Source of the DNA: Pseudobacillus wudalianchiensis | Lineage (GTDB): Bacteria; Bacillota; Bacilli; Bacillales; Domibacillaceae | NCBI RefSeq assembly: GCF_001685015.1 | Contig: NZ_MAYT01000023.1 | Coordinates: 1 to 64,000, forward strand | DNA length: 64,000 nucleotides | Direction of reading: 5' to 3' | In this document: piece by piece, positions 9,464-20,221 of the stretch | How the letters are laid out: every line of letters starts with the position of its first letter | Position numbering within the stretch: the first letter of the stretch is position 1 | Notes under the pieces: generated by a model | The model's input: only the letters and a program-made list of their open reading frames with translations | Told to the model about the DNA's origin: nothing | Databases searched by the model: none | Made by a program: the position numbers and the translations under genes

Positions 9464-9655
9464 TTACGCTTCCATTTTCAGCATTTGTTCACGCAGAATA
9501 TTGAGCTTCTCTTTAGATCTCTTCATCTGGGCATCATTCTTTTCCTTCATTGCTTCATAGAGTACCGCTAATTCATAATCCAGTTCTAAACGGATAACAG
9601 CCAATTTCTCCTTTGATGGCGTTTGTGTATACATTCCATTCATTACTTGTTTCAT
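9464..9655 (-). CDS. ykzI: YkzI-like small helical protein
   Basis: A 63-residue, charged, probably coiled-coil protein (LELDYELAVLYEAMKEKND...). AAGGAG lies 9 nt before the ATG at 9655. Its location between yktB and yktC is that of B. subtilis ykzI, hence the tentative name; I recognise no functional motif. Confidence 0.65.
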   Translation of the reverse strand: MKQVMNGMYTQTPSKEKLAVIRLELDYELAVLYEAMKEKNDAQMKRSKEKLNILREQMLKMEA

Positions 9656-9817
9656 TCGTGAGCACTCCTTTTATTTTTCTAATTTTGGAATTATGGTGAA
9701 CCTTAACCTCTCATTGAATGGGACTAGTTTGCTTTATTTGTTTCTACTGCATAGTATTTCTATTTACATATTTTTTTATGATAAACTATCCTCAAGTAAG
9801 AATTGGGAGGATACTTT

Positions 9818-10438
9818 ATGAACTTTAATGGCTTTACTCAAGCTGATTTCGATGTTTTCCGAATCGACGGTTTAGATGAAAGAATGACCGCTTTGAAAGC
9901 ATTGATTCGGCCAAAATTAGAATTTTTAGGCGATCATTTCGCCGGGGAGCTAAGCGTTTTAGCAGGAAATGAAATGTTTCCACATGTAGCTAAGCATGCC
10001 CGCCGGACAGTGAATCCGCCAAATGATACATGGGTTGCCTTTGCTGATAACAAACGCGGGTACAAAAAACACCCTCACTTTCAAATCGGATTATGGGAAT
10101 CGCATTTGTTTATTTGGTATGCCGTGATAGATGAAGCTCCGAATAAAGCAGTTATTGGTTCTTTCCTCGAGAAAAAGATACCTTATTTGCGAAAAAACAT
10201 CCCTAGCGAGTTCCTTTGGTCCGATGATCATAGAAAACCGGAAGCGACCAAGATGAAAGATTTGTCTGATGAGCAATTACTTCATTTGTTCCAGCGCCTC
10301 CAATCCGTAAAAAAATCGGAAATTCTTTGTGGTGTTCACTTACCGAGAGAAAAAGCCATCCAGCTAAATGGTCCCGATTTAGTGACGTTTATTTATGATG
10401 CGTTTGTAAAATTAATACCCCTATATAAATTGTCTTAA
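9818..10438 (+). CDS. yktB: YktB family protein (UPF0637/DUF1054)
   Basis: A 206-residue soluble protein starting MNFNGFTQADFDVFRIDGLD, with the family-typical WVAFADNKRGYKKHPHFQIGLWE stretch in the middle. Function unknown. The ATG at 9818 follows GGGAGG by 7 nt; an upstream in-frame codon at 9803 does not. It is divergent from ykzI and convergent with yktA. Confidence 0.92.
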   Translation: MNFNGFTQADFDVFRIDGLDERMTALKALIRPKLEFLGDHFAGELSVLAGNEMFPHVAKHARRTVNPPNDTWVAFADNKRGYKKHPHFQIGLWESHLFIWYAVIDEAPNKAVIGSFLEKKIPYLRKNIPSEFLWSDDHRKPEATKMKDLSDEQLLHLFQRLQSVKKSEILCGVHLPREKAIQLNGPDLVTFIYDAFVKLIPLYKLS

Positions 10439-10440
10439 AC

Positions 10441-10482
10441 AAAATAGCCCTTCCAAAATATGCTTTTGGAAGGGCTATTTTG
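10441..10482. terminator. bidirectional terminator between yktB and yktA
   Basis: A perfect 18-bp inverted repeat (AAAATAGCCCTTCCAAAA and its complement) around a 5-nt loop, directly after the yktB stop. Confidence 0.9.
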
Positions 10483-10510
10483 TTTGGCTCTTTTCTGTTG
10501 TCCTGCTATC

Positions 10511-10783
10511 TTATTTCACTCTTATTTTTTCACCAGCAATGGTAGACTTCATCTGCTGTATCGCACGATAAGAAGAGTATCCACTTACTTCTTCAAATTC
10601 ATTGCATAGCCGCTTTTCCTCTGATTTGCTCGGCACAATTTCTTTGAATCGCCGGTAAATGGCCATTAATTCCTCCCTATTTACTCCAGCTTCATATGCT
10701 CGCTCAATCGCTTCAAAAAATTTAATGACATCAATAACTTCTTCTGTTGACCAGTCTGGCGAAAAAGGGTATGAGTATTCCAT
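10511..10783 (-). CDS. yktA: UPF0223 family protein YktA
   Basis: A 90-residue helical protein beginning [20 protein letters not shown], the recognisable start of UPF0223/YktA. GAGG lies upstream of the ATG. Function unknown. It is divergent from speA with ~140 nt between, the same neighbourhood as in B. subtilis. Confidence 0.92.
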   Translation of the reverse strand: MEYSYPFSPDWSTEEVIDVIKFFEAIERAYEAGVNREELMAIYRRFKEIVPSKSEEKRLCNEFEEVSGYSSYRAIQQMKSTIAGEKIRVK

Positions 10784-10921
10784 CGGTTATCCTCCTCTTT
10801 TCATTCTGATTGCATATTACTTCGTGTGCTAGGCAAAGCTTTATGAACATGCTATAATTTCTTGTGTTTCTAAAGCTCTTGCACAAATAGATACGTTATA
10901 TTAAATGAGGTGAAATGTAAA

Positions 10922-12391
10922 TTGTCACAATTTGATACACCATTGTTCACTGGCTTAAAGGCCCATGCAGCAAAAAATCCGGTGCAATTTCATATTCCAG
11001 GCCACAAAAAAGGCAGCGGAATGGACCCTGAGTTTCGCCAATTCATTGGAGAAAATGCTCTTTCTATCGATCTAATTAATATATTGCCGCTCGATGACCT
11101 CCATCATCCTCAAGGTATGATCCAGCAGGCTCAAGATTTGGCGGCAGAGGCATTTGGAGCAGATCATACATTCTTCTCTGTTCAAGGCACAAGCGGAGCC
11201 ATCATGACGATGGTGATGACGGTCTGCGGACCTGGAGATAAAGTTATCGTGCCCCGAAACGTCCACAAGTCTGTCATGACAGCCATTGTCTTTTCTGGTG
11301 CAGTACCCATTTTTATCCACCCCGAAATTGACCCAGAACTTGGGATTTCCCACGGTATTACGACAGATGCCGTTAGCCGGGCATTAAACGAACATCCAGA
11401 TGCTAAAGGATTGCTCGTTATTAACCCAACCTATTTTGGTATTTCCGGCGATTTAAAACAAATTGTTGAAATCGCTCATTCATTTAATGTACCTGTTCTT
11501 GTTGATGAAGCACATGGTGTTCATATTCACTTTCACGGTGAACTTCCGATGTCTGCAATGCAAGCAGGAGCAGATATGGCAGCAACGAGTGTGCATAAGC
11601 TTGGCGGCTCTTTAACTCAAAGCTCAGTTCTAAATATGAAAGAGGGACTGATTTCACCAAAGCGCGTGCAAACTATCTTGAGTATGTTAACAACAACTTC
11701 TACCTCTTATCTTTTGCTTGCTTCTCTTGACGCTGCAAGAAGACGCCTTGCTATCGAGGGAGAGAAATTAATCGGAGAAGCTCTTTCACTTGCCCGCTCT
11801 ATGCGTGAACAAATTAATGAAATTCCGAATCTTTACTGTGTGGGCCGAGAAATACTCGGTTCAAAAGCGACATATGACTACGATCCGACTAAACTAATTA
11901 TTTCTGTAAAACAATTGGGGATTACAGGGCATGAGGCGGAAAATTGGCTAAGAGAAAATTATAATATTGAAGTAGAGCTTTCAGACTTATATAACATTCT
12001 CTGTATTGTGACACCAGGAGATACCGAAAGAGAGGCTGACCTTTTAATCCGCGCTCTTGCCCACATGGCGGATATGTTCGAAGGATCGGAAGCAAAGCTT
12101 CATAAAGAAGTGCTCCTCCCGGATATTCCACTGTTGGCGTTATCACCGCGAGATGCATTTTACGCTGATACAGAAGTGGTACCATTCGAAGAATCAGCAG
12201 GCCGAATTATTGCTGAATTCGTCATGGTATACCCGCCAGGCATTCCAATCTTTATTCCTGGAGAAATTATTACCGAAGAGAACCTCCTATACATTCAGAA
12301 AAACCAGGAAGCAGGATTGCCGGTCCAAGGACCGGAGGACTTTGAATTGAAGACATTAAGAGTAATCAAAGAACGAAAAGCGATTATATAA
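10922..12391 (+). CDS. speA: arginine decarboxylase (Orn/Lys/Arg decarboxylase class I fold)
   Basis: A 489-residue PLP enzyme that makes agmatine from arginine, the first step of Bacillus polyamine synthesis. Motifs: FHIPGHKKGSGMDPEF at the N-terminus, FFSVQGTSGA, VDEAHGVHIHFH and the Schiff-base lysine in ATSVHKLGGSLTQSS, then the C-terminal domain with VMVYPPGIPIFIPGE. It starts at the TTG at 10922 (MSQFDTPLF...), 9 nt after GAGGTG, giving the family N-terminus. It ends at a strong terminator and is convergent with the SR1-type gene, as in B. subtilis. Confidence 0.95.
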   Translation: MSQFDTPLFTGLKAHAAKNPVQFHIPGHKKGSGMDPEFRQFIGENALSIDLINILPLDDLHHPQGMIQQAQDLAAEAFGADHTFFSVQGTSGAIMTMVMTVCGPGDKVIVPRNVHKSVMTAIVFSGAVPIFIHPEIDPELGISHGITTDAVSRALNEHPDAKGLLVINPTYFGISGDLKQIVEIAHSFNVPVLVDEAHGVHIHFHGELPMSAMQAGADMAATSVHKLGGSLTQSSVLNMKEGLISPKRVQTILSMLTTTSTSYLLLASLDAARRRLAIEGEKLIGEALSLARSMREQINEIPNLYCVGREILGSKATYDYDPTKLIISVKQLGITGHEAENWLRENYNIEVELSDLYNILCIVTPGDTEREADLLIRALAHMADMFEGSEAKLHKEVLLPDIPLLALSPRDAFYADTEVVPFEESAGRIIAEFVMVYPPGIPIFIPGEIITEENLLYIQKNQEAGLPVQGPEDFELKTLRVIKERKAII

Positions 12392-12396
12392 TCTAA

Positions 12397-12432
12397 CAAG
12401 AAACCCGGAAGCAGCCGCTTCCGGGTTTCTTG
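12397..12432. terminator. shared terminator of speA and the SR1-like RNA
   Basis: A perfect 36-bp palindrome: CAAGAAACCCGGAAGC and its complement around AGCC. It lies between two convergent transcription units, and T-rich tails are short on both strands. Confidence 0.85.
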
Positions 12433-12454
12433 TATCTGCCATATGTTTATTTAA

Positions 12455-12571
12455 TCAGTCGTCCAACTCAGTTTCTTCTTCACAGCCGCAATGTGAATAA
12501 GCAACAGAAACTTTTTCGTCCTCAAAATACTCAATTGTGTTCATACATGATTTACAAATAATTGTGCCCAC
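12455..12571 (-). CDS. sr1P: GapA-binding peptide SR1P
   Basis: A 38-residue peptide, MGTIICKSCMNTIEYFEDEK then VSVAYSHCGCEEETELDD. The N-terminal MGTI-CxxC and FEDEKV core are characteristic of SR1P, which binds glyceraldehyde-3-phosphate dehydrogenase GapA and promotes its association with RNase J1 (family knowledge; rnjA is at 23860). The likely start is GTG at 12571, with AAAGGGATG upstream; an in-frame ATG at 12580 would add three residues. It has four cysteines, possibly zinc-binding. The frame lies within the SR1-like transcript. Confidence 0.85.
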   Translation of the reverse strand: MGTIICKSCMNTIEYFEDEKVSVAYSHCGCEEETELDD

Positions 12572-12595
12572 ATTACACATCCCTTTCCAATGATT

Positions 12596-12650
12596 TGTAA
12601 ACGTTTTTATTATTTAATTATATAATAATATAACATAATTAGATTTTCAA
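12596..12650 (-). promoter_or_regulatory. SR1-like promoter with CcpA-type cre site
   Basis: Minus-strand sigma-A-like promoter: -35 TTGAAA at 12650-12645, 17-bp spacer, -10 TATTAT at 12627-12622. Just downstream, at 12596-12609, TGTAAACGTTTTTA matches the cre consensus TGWAANCGNTNWCA at 13 of 14 positions. In that location a bound CcpA would act as a roadblock. B. subtilis SR1 is repressed mainly by CcpN and weakly by CcpA; I did not identify a CcpN site. Confidence 0.55.
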
Positions 12651-12895
12651 GCTCTTATTGTATGACACATTTACCCTTTTTATAAAATTTAAGTTATCTT
12701 TCTCAAAGAAGAAAACAACTATTGTACAATTTCTAAGAATGACACTAGGATAAAACTTAAGGCTTACTATCATTTCTTAACTCCGAATAAATGAGAATAT
12801 ACTTTAGTTGTTTTGTCCAAATACATATTCAAACAGAATGAAAATACATTAGTTAAGAGTATATAAAATTACTTATATTTGAAATGAGGGAGAGT

Positions 12896-13750
12896 ATGAT
12901 ACAGCTAGCAGGAGTCCCTTTTCAACAAAGTAGTATGTGGCCAATCGGCGGAGTCGAAGACATCATTGTTCAACGTATGAATGAAACTCCCGTTGTGTAT
13001 TCTTACGACTCTATTGAGGAGTTAATCTTTGAGGTTACGTTACGAAAAAATATTATAGCCAGTGCACGAATGATGAACGAAGGAAATGCGCGCTTTGAAA
13101 CGTTTGAAAAGTCCCGTTGCAACCCGCAATACTGGCAATTAACAAGAATCGGCGGCTTCCGGCTGAAACCTAATGTCCCCCCGTCCGAGGCGATCGAAGA
13201 TATTTTTGAAAATAGCTCCATGTACGCATTTGAATGTGCAACTGCAAAAATAATTATCTATTATCATGCCGTTCTAAATAGTCTCGGTAAATATGTGTTT
13301 AATCGCTTATTCCAAAACCTTTATTTATACAGCTGGCATTTTGATCCTGATCTCGGCATTCACACGGTTGAGACAAACTATTTCTTGCCTGGAGATGTTG
13401 TTTATTTTGATAATCCTGACTTTAATCCTGACACCTCCTGGTGGAGAGGAGAAAATGCGGTTGTTCTTGAAGACGGGACCTATTTCGGACACGGAATAGG
13501 AATAGAGACCGCCCAACAAATCATTGTACATTTAAATAGAAGAAGAAAGCCCGGAGGTTATCGATCAGCCTATCTAAAAAATTCAGCTGCCCGACTAGAT
13601 TTTAAACATTTGGCAAAACTCTCGGTCTTAACAAGAAGTTACCCGACTTATAAGCCGCGCCACTTTGTCATACGCCATAATAAGAGTTCCATTTCATTTA
13701 AGCAGTATGTTTTTTATTTATATAAGGTTTACACTCAAATGCACAGTTAA
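12896..13750 (+). CDS. tgl: spore coat protein-glutamine gamma-glutamyltransferase (transglutaminase)
   Basis: A 284-residue enzyme of the Bacillus Tgl family that cross-links spore coat proteins through Gln-Lys isopeptide bonds. The catalytic cysteine is in AFECATAKI (about Cys114), and the Glu/His region VVLEDGTYFGHGIGIET lies near residues 180-200. It has no signal peptide, fitting production in the mother cell. The ATG at 12896 follows GAGG/GGAG; an ATG at 12884 is upstream but overlaps the site. It is ~40 residues longer than B. subtilis Tgl, mainly at the C-terminus. The 320-nt AT-rich region upstream (12572-12895) holds the SR1 promoter and presumably a sporulation promoter that I cannot define. 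Confidence 0.9.
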   Translation: MIQLAGVPFQQSSMWPIGGVEDIIVQRMNETPVVYSYDSIEELIFEVTLRKNIIASARMMNEGNARFETFEKSRCNPQYWQLTRIGGFRLKPNVPPSEAIEDIFENSSMYAFECATAKIIIYYHAVLNSLGKYVFNRLFQNLYLYSWHFDPDLGIHTVETNYFLPGDVVYFDNPDFNPDTSWWRGENAVVLEDGTYFGHGIGIETAQQIIVHLNRRRKPGGYRSAYLKNSAARLDFKHLAKLSVLTRSYPTYKPRHFVIRHNKSSISFKQYVFYLYKVYTQMHS

Positions 13751-13778
13751 ACCCATTCTCCATATGGAGAATGGGTTT
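13749..13778. terminator. palindrome after tgl
   Basis: A perfect 30-bp palindrome (AAACCCATTCTCCAT and its complement) overlapping the tgl stop codon. There is no T-run after it, so termination is probable but not certain. Confidence 0.5.
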
Positions 13779-13826
13779 AGTCATTTGGTGATAGAGTGTA
13801 ATCGTCAAGGCCGACTGCACTTCCCT

Positions 13827-14624
13827 TCATTTTATTTGAATCGTCTTCGGGTCAATAATCTCATACCCTTTCCCACGAATTCCGCTCACGATATCACTTA
13901 AAGCTTCTTTCGTCCATTGTCTGTCGTGCATTAATAAACTGGCGCCGTTGATGAGGAATGGGGTATTCACCATTACATCGGATAAGCTTTCCTTCTTCTG
14001 ATATTCCTTCTCCCAATCGTACCCGTATGTCCAATTCATAGGAATCATTTTCTCTTCTAAAATAACCTGTTTAGAGAAATCTGTGTAATGTCCAAACGGG
14101 GCACGGAAAAAGACAGGACGCTTGCCTGTGACTTTTTCCACCATTTCATTTACCTTTAAAATTTCTTCCTTCTGCTCCGCCTCTGGCAGGCTCTTTAAAT
14201 CTTTGTGAGAATAAGTGTGATTGCCGATCTCAAACCCCATGTGGGCTATTTCTTCTAACATTCTTTTGTTGTCATCTTCCTCTAAAAATTTTCCATTAAC
14301 GAAGAAAATAGCGGAAGCCTTTTCTTTTTTAAGTATTTTGGCCATTTCTAATGCATACTTTTCAGGCGCATCATCAATCGTGAGCAACACCGCTGCAGGA
14401 TTGGCTTTTCCAATGGGTTCTATCGACCAATTCCTCTGGTTCACTCGATAAAGAGGAGCCTTTCTTTCTTTATCAGCCAATCTGTCGCCTTCCCCCTTAT
14501 CCGTCTGTTGATTCAATGCTTTCTTTTCCGCTGGAGGGGCTGTCTCCTTTTTTTGTTCCTGAACGCCTTGATTACTGCAGCCGATCAAAAGTAAGAGCGT
14601 GAATAAAATGGTTAGTTTTCTCAT
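13827..14624 (-). CDS. polysaccharide deacetylase-family lipoprotein
   Basis: A 265-residue exported lipoprotein: MRKLTILFTLLLLIGCSNQG with lipobox LIGC, a charged linker, then a NodB-type deacetylase domain (residues ~75-260). Metal and catalytic motifs: TIDDAPEKY (a variant of TFDDG), GNHTYSHKDL (HxxxH) and RAPFGHY. It probably removes acetyl groups from cell-wall or surface polysaccharide. The start at 14624 (GAAGGG upstream) gives a clean signal peptide. The gene directly follows a small membrane protein gene (42 nt apart), likely an operon. YxkH-like proteins are the nearest relatives I know. Confidence 0.85.
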   Translation of the reverse strand: MRKLTILFTLLLLIGCSNQGVQEQKKETAPPAEKKALNQQTDKGEGDRLADKERKAPLYRVNQRNWSIEPIGKANPAAVLLTIDDAPEKYALEMAKILKKEKASAIFFVNGKFLEEDDNKRMLEEIAHMGFEIGNHTYSHKDLKSLPEAEQKEEILKVNEMVEKVTGKRPVFFRAPFGHYTDFSKQVILEEKMIPMNWTYGYDWEKEYQKKESLSDVMVNTPFLINGASLLMHDRQWTKEALSDIVSGIRGKGYEIIDPKTIQIK

Positions 14625-14666
14625 CCTTTCCCTTCTTTCCACTTGTTTCTTCCAGTGTAACAAAGC

Positions 14667-14927
14667 TCAAAAGGAAGTAGAAAAGATATGAAACAGCTGA
14701 TCAATAGCCAGCTTGCCTGTCCAATAAAAGATCAGAGTAGAAACCGTCATAAAAAAACCTTTCCGCTGTGAATGCAGTATCTTTTCAGCCGCTGTCATGC
14801 AAAGGTAGAAAAAAACAATAAATAAAAGTCCTCGAAACGTTTTCGAATCTCCATTTGACAGCCAGGCTGCCAGCGTATAAAAGCTCCAAATCATTAAGTG
14901 AAAGATAAACACAATATAATAGCTCAT
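14667..14927 (-). CDS. small membrane protein of unknown function
   Basis: An 86-residue protein with three hydrophobic segments (about residues 3-22, 32-50 and 60-78). GGAGGAG lies 2-5 nt before the ATG at 14927. It is upstream of the deacetylase lipoprotein gene and likely co-transcribed. I recognise no family. Confidence 0.65.
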   Translation of the reverse strand: MSYYIVFIFHLMIWSFYTLAAWLSNGDSKTFRGLLFIVFFYLCMTAAEKILHSQRKGFFMTVSTLIFYWTGKLAIDQLFHIFSTSF

Positions 14928-15033
14928 AGCTCCTCCGCCCATTCTTTTTGTTTGCTACTTTAGTTTATGGCTGTGGAGGATGATTCTTAACCAAATACAG
15001 CTAAAAAAGAGACTTTGTCTACACTCTCAAAAA

Positions 15034-15066
15034 AAAATAGAACTGCCCTTTGGACAGTTCTATTTT
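15034..15066 (-). terminator. terminator of the pdhABCD operon
   Basis: AAATAGAACTG and CAGTTCTATTT form a stem with a ~9-nt loop just after pdhD, with T-rich/A-rich flanks on both sides. Confidence 0.85.
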
Positions 15067-15071
15067 GGTTA

Positions 15072-16481
15072 TTATTTTACAATATGGATAGGCGTGCCAA
15101 GAGCTACTTCAGCAGCTTCCATAGCAATTTCGCCTAATGTTGGATGGGCATGGATGGTCATCGCAATATCTTCTGCTGTCATGCCTGCTTCAATAGCAAG
15201 TCCAAGTTCAGCAATCATGTCAGATGCGCCAGATCCAGCAATTTGCGCACCAACAAGCAATCCGTCTTCCTTGCGTGTAACAAGCTTAACGAAGCCGTCT
15301 GTACTGTTAAGTGCTAATGCACGGCCGTTAGCTGCAAACGGGAATTTCGCTGCGATTACTTCGATTCCCTCTTCTTTCGCTTCTGCCTCTGTGTAGCCGA
15401 CAACTGCTAATTCAGGCTCAGTGAAACACACAGCTGGGATTGCCATGTAATCAATTTCAGAACGCTCGCCTGCGATAGCTTCTGCTGCTATTTTTCCTTC
15501 ATAAGAAGCTTTATGAGCCAATGGAGGACCTTGTACAATATCTCCAATAGCATAAATGTTAGATACACTTGTACGGCACTGTTTATCAATTTCAATTAAG
15601 CCGCGGTCTGTGATTTTCACGCCAGCCTGCTCAAGGCCTAATTCTTGTGTATTTGGCTTACGGCCAACCGTAACAAGTACATAATCCGCTTCGACTTTTT
15701 CTTCTTTGCCGTCTACTTCATAAGTAACTGTTACGCCGTTTTCTGTTTCCTCAGCAGCTTTTGCCATTGCCTTCGTAACAATTTTCACGCCTTTTTTCTT
15801 CAAGTTACGTTTAACAAGAGCAGACATTTGCTTTTCAAAACCATTTAAGATTTCGCTGGCACCTTCAAGAATCGTTACTTCTGTTCCGAAGTTTGCATAA
15901 GCTGTAGATAACTCAGCGCCAATATATCCGCCGCCAACTACTACCATTTTAGCTGGAACTTCTTTCAGTGCTAAAGCGCCTGTTGAGTTGATAACCCGCT
16001 CAGAAAATTTAAAGTTAGGAATTTCGATTGGATGAGAACCTGTTGCGACAATTGCATTTTTAAATTTATACGTTTGTGCAGAATTTTCATCCATTACACG
16101 GAGTGTATTCGCATCAGCAAAGTAAGCTTCACCACGAACAATTTCTACCTTATTTCCTTTTAAAAGTCCTTCTACTCCGCCAGTAAGCTTGTTAACAACA
16201 CTAGCTTTCCATTCTTGAACTTTGTCAAAGTTAACTGTAACGTTTTCAGCTACAATTCCGATATCATCTGAATGTTTAGCTTGCTCATAACGATGAGCAG
16301 CTGTAATTAATGCCTTAGAAGGAATACAACCAACGTTTAAGCAGACACCGCCTAGTTCTCCTTTTTCAACGATGGTTACTTTTTGTCCAAGCTGCGCAGC
16401 ACGGATTGCTGCTACATATCCACCTGGTCCTGCTCCGACGACAATCGTACCTGTTTCGATTGCGAAATCTCCTACTACCAT
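15072..16481 (-). CDS. pdhD: dihydrolipoyl dehydrogenase (PDH E3)
   Basis: A 469-residue flavoprotein that reoxidises the E2 lipoyl group with NAD+. It has FAD-binding [19 protein letters not shown], the redox disulfide [18 protein letters not shown]-binding [13 protein letters not shown], and the C-terminal His-Glu pair in HAHPTLGE. It is the last gene of pdhABCD, 4 nt after pdhC. Normal length. Confidence 0.97.
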   Translation of the reverse strand: MVVGDFAIETGTIVVGAGPGGYVAAIRAAQLGQKVTIVEKGELGGVCLNVGCIPSKALITAAHRYEQAKHSDDIGIVAENVTVNFDKVQEWKASVVNKLTGGVEGLLKGNKVEIVRGEAYFADANTLRVMDENSAQTYKFKNAIVATGSHPIEIPNFKFSERVINSTGALALKEVPAKMVVVGGGYIGAELSTAYANFGTEVTILEGASEILNGFEKQMSALVKRNLKKKGVKIVTKAMAKAAEETENGVTVTYEVDGKEEKVEADYVLVTVGRKPNTQELGLEQAGVKITDRGLIEIDKQCRTSVSNIYAIGDIVQGPPLAHKASYEGKIAAEAIAGERSEIDYMAIPAVCFTEPELAVVGYTEAEAKEEGIEVIAAKFPFAANGRALALNSTDGFVKLVTRKEDGLLVGAQIAGSGASDMIAELGLAIEAGMTAEDIAMTIHAHPTLGEIAMEAAEVALGTPIHIVK

Positions 16482-16485
16482 TGCA

Positions 16486-17844
16486 TTACGCCTCCATTAA
16501 TAAAAGTTCTGGATCATTTAATAAACGCTTAATGTGATTAAGCGCATTTTGAGCTGTAGCACCGTCGATCATTCGATGGTCAAAGCTCAATGATAATGCT
16601 AACACAGGTGCGGCTATAATTTCACCATTTTTTACGATTGGTTTTTCTGCAATTCGACCAATGCCCAAAATAGCTACTTCCGGATGGTTAATAACCGGTG
16701 TGAACCATTGACCGCCGGCAGAGCCGATGTTTGTAATCGTGCAAGATGCGCCCTTCATTTCCGCCGGGGAAAGCTTGCCATCGCGCGCTTTATTTGCCAG
16801 TTCGTTAATTTCATTTGAGATGGCAAACATTGATTTACGGTCCGCATTTTTTACAACAGGAACAAGAAGGCCCTTGTCTGTGTCTGCAGCGATCCCAATA
16901 TTGTAGTAATGCTTATGAATAATTTCGTCTGTATTATCGTCAAGCGATGTATTTAAAGCTGGATATTCGCGAAGGGCACTTGTTAATGCTTTTACCACAT
17001 AAGGAAGGAAAGTTAACTTAATACCTTTTTCTTCAGCGACAGCTTTGAATTTTTTACGATGTGCCCAAAGTTTAGTTACCTCTACTTCATCCATCAATGT
17101 AACGTGCGGTGCTGTATGCTTAGAATTTACCATAGCCTTAGCGATAGCTTTGCGGATACCGCTCATTTTTTCGCGAGTTTCTGGGAATTCTCCTTCTGGA
17201 ATAACAGGTGCAGCTGCACTTTCTGCTTTCTGTGCTGCCTGCCCTACAGCTGTTTCTTCCTGTTTAGCCGCTGGCTCTTCTGCTGCTTTCTGACCTCCCG
17301 TCATAAAGCTGTCAACGTCTTCTTTTAGTACGCGGCCATTCTTACCTGAACCAGCTACTTGACGAATATCCACTCCATTATCACGCGCATATTTACGAAC
17401 AGACGGCATAGCTATAATACGGCGGTTTGGATCAACGTTCGTTTCTTGAACCGCCGGCTGTTCACCTGCTCCCGTTGCTCCTTCCGCCTTCTGCATAGGC
17501 GCCTCTTCTTTTTTGACGTCCTGGCCTGCTTCGGCTGTTGATTGTACTTGCGCCTCAGTTTTTTCTTCGCCGTCTCCATGTCCTTTAAACTGTAGATCTT
17601 CGTAGCCTGGAGCATCAATTCTAACAAGCACATCTCCTACGACAGCCACTGTTCCTTCGCTCACTAAAACCTCTTCTACCGTTCCTGTAACAGGAGAAGG
17701 AATTTCGACAACTGCTTTATCATTTTGCACTTCACAGAGGATATCATCCTCTTCAATTTTGTCGCCTGGCTTTACGAACCATTTTACGATTTCGCCTTCA
17801 TGAATACCTTCACCGATATCCGGTAATCTAAATTCAAATGCCAA
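16486..17844 (-). CDS. pdhC: dihydrolipoamide acetyltransferase (PDH E2)
   Basis: A 452-residue E2 with one N-terminal lipoyl domain (residues ~2-78; lipoyl lysine in [12 protein letters not shown]), an Ala/Pro/Glu-rich linker, a peripheral subunit-binding domain ([20 protein letters not shown], ~residues 130-165) and the catalytic core ending with the [10 protein letters not shown] motif. It transfers acetyl groups to CoA. The TTG at 17844 is the probable start ([13 protein letters not shown]), with AGGAGG 9 nt upstream. It is preceded by a hairpin-containing ~115-nt gap after pdhB. Confidence 0.96.
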   Translation of the reverse strand: MAFEFRLPDIGEGIHEGEIVKWFVKPGDKIEEDDILCEVQNDKAVVEIPSPVTGTVEEVLVSEGTVAVVGDVLVRIDAPGYEDLQFKGHGDGEEKTEAQVQSTAEAGQDVKKEEAPMQKAEGATGAGEQPAVQETNVDPNRRIIAMPSVRKYARDNGVDIRQVAGSGKNGRVLKEDVDSFMTGGQKAAEEPAAKQEETAVGQAAQKAESAAAPVIPEGEFPETREKMSGIRKAIAKAMVNSKHTAPHVTLMDEVEVTKLWAHRKKFKAVAEEKGIKLTFLPYVVKALTSALREYPALNTSLDDNTDEIIHKHYYNIGIAADTDKGLLVPVVKNADRKSMFAISNEINELANKARDGKLSPAEMKGASCTITNIGSAGGQWFTPVINHPEVAILGIGRIAEKPIVKNGEIIAAPVLALSLSFDHRMIDGATAQNALNHIKRLLNDPELLLMEA

Positions 17845-17904
17845 AGTCTTCACCCTCCTAATGTAAAAGTTCATCATCTTAAACAAGCGGTATATTAGGA
17901 GAGA

Positions 17905-17933
17905 TCTCAGACCTATTCAACATAGGCCTGAGA
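17905..17933 (-). other. stem-loop between pdhB and pdhC
   Basis: TCTCAGACCTAT pairs with ATAGGCCTGAGA, with one mismatch and a 5-nt loop (TCAAC). No T-run follows on the minus strand, so it looks like an intercistronic RNA hairpin, not a full terminator. It may affect processing or the stability of the distal pdhCD message. Confidence 0.6.
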
Positions 17934-17959
17934 CCGTCTGCCTTATACTCTGCTTATTA

Positions 17960-18937
17960 TTAAAAATCGAGTACTTTTTTCGCCGTTTCAATAACGTCCT
18001 TAAAGTTTGGAAGCCAAACAGGCTCTGCTTGCGAGAATGGGTACACTGTATCTGGAGCCGCTACACGCAATACCGGGGCATCCAGGCTCAAAATAGCGCG
18101 CTCATTAATTTCTGCTACGACATTAGCTGCAATTCCCGCTTGCTTTTGAGCTTCCTGAACAACAATCGCACGTCCTGTTTTTTCTACAGAAGCAATAATA
18201 GTGTCTATATCTAATGGCTGAATGGTACGAAGGTCAATCACTTCTACGGAATGTCCTTCTTTCTCCAACTCTTCGGCCGCCTTAATGGACTCATGAACCA
18301 TTGCACCATAAGTAATGATAGAAAGGTCTGTTCCTTCACGTTTTACTTCTGCTTTTCCAAGAGGGATAGTATATTCTTCTTCCGGCACTTCTTGACGGAA
18401 AGAACGATATAATTTCATATGCTCTAGGAAAATAACTGGGTCATTGTCACGAATTGCAGAGATTAACAATCCTTTTGCATCATAAGGTGAAGATGGGATA
18501 ACGACTTTCAAGCCTGGCTGCTGAGCAACAAGCCCTTCTAAGCTATCCGCATGCAGTTCTGGTGTATACACACCACCGCCAAACGGAGAGCGGATCGTTA
18601 CCGGTGCAGAATAGCTGCCGCCTGAACGATAACGGAGACGGGCTAATTGACCACTGATAGAATCCATTACTTCATAAACGAAACCAAAAAATTGAATTTC
18701 AGGAACCGGACGGAATCCTTCGAGAGCAAGTCCCACAGCAAGCCCGCCGATTCCGGATTCAGCAAGCGGTGTATCAAATACACGGTCTTCACCAAATTCT
18801 TTTTGGAGACCTTCCGTCGCCCGGAAAACCCCTCCATTCACTCCAACGTCTTCCCCAAAGACCAATACATTTTCATCGTTCTTTAGTTCTGTGCGCAGAG
18901 CGTCCGTAATAGCTTGGATCATTGTCATTTGCGCCAT
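17960..18937 (-). CDS. pdhB: pyruvate dehydrogenase E1 beta subunit
   Basis: A 325-residue protein with the transketolase-like pyrimidine-binding fold: [32 protein letters not shown] (with the conserved Glu) and [11 protein letters not shown]. With PdhA it decarboxylates pyruvate on TPP and acetylates the lipoyl arm. It starts 3 nt after the pdhA stop, so it is probably translationally linked to it. Confidence 0.97.
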   Translation of the reverse strand: MAQMTMIQAITDALRTELKNDENVLVFGEDVGVNGGVFRATEGLQKEFGEDRVFDTPLAESGIGGLAVGLALEGFRPVPEIQFFGFVYEVMDSISGQLARLRYRSGGSYSAPVTIRSPFGGGVYTPELHADSLEGLVAQQPGLKVVIPSSPYDAKGLLISAIRDNDPVIFLEHMKLYRSFRQEVPEEEYTIPLGKAEVKREGTDLSIITYGAMVHESIKAAEELEKEGHSVEVIDLRTIQPLDIDTIIASVEKTGRAIVVQEAQKQAGIAANVVAEINERAILSLDAPVLRVAAPDTVYPFSQAEPVWLPNFKDVIETAKKVLDF

Positions 18938-18940
18938 GGC

Positions 18941-20062
<1,122 letters not shown>

Positions 20063-20221
20063 CTATCCTTTCTTTTTTGTTGTGCGTAATCTTCCTACTT
20101 AATAAGCCATCCTTCAGTCTTCTGCCTTGCACATATTCTCCAGATGGAGTGATTTATCTTCAGCTCTGTACTACTATAAATATCATCTATACTAGTACAA
20201 TCACTTGTTTACAGACATAAG

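Larger units (their letters stand above)
12397..12615 (-). ncRNA. sr1: SR1-like dual-function regulatory RNA
   Basis: The region between speA and the pdh cluster encodes a short minus-strand transcript: promoter TTGAAA (12650-12645) and TATTAT (12627-12622) with 17-bp spacing, a 38-codon reading frame at 12571-12455 and a terminator at 12432-12397. In B. subtilis this locus makes SR1, a ~200-nt RNA that base-pairs with ahrC mRNA and encodes the GapA-binding peptide SR1P. The base-pairing function cannot be judged here; ends are estimated. Confidence 0.7.

Noticed and set aside
13749-13778. Strong terminator call for the palindrome after tgl
   Set aside because: The stem is perfect but no T-run follows on either strand, so it is listed with low confidence only.
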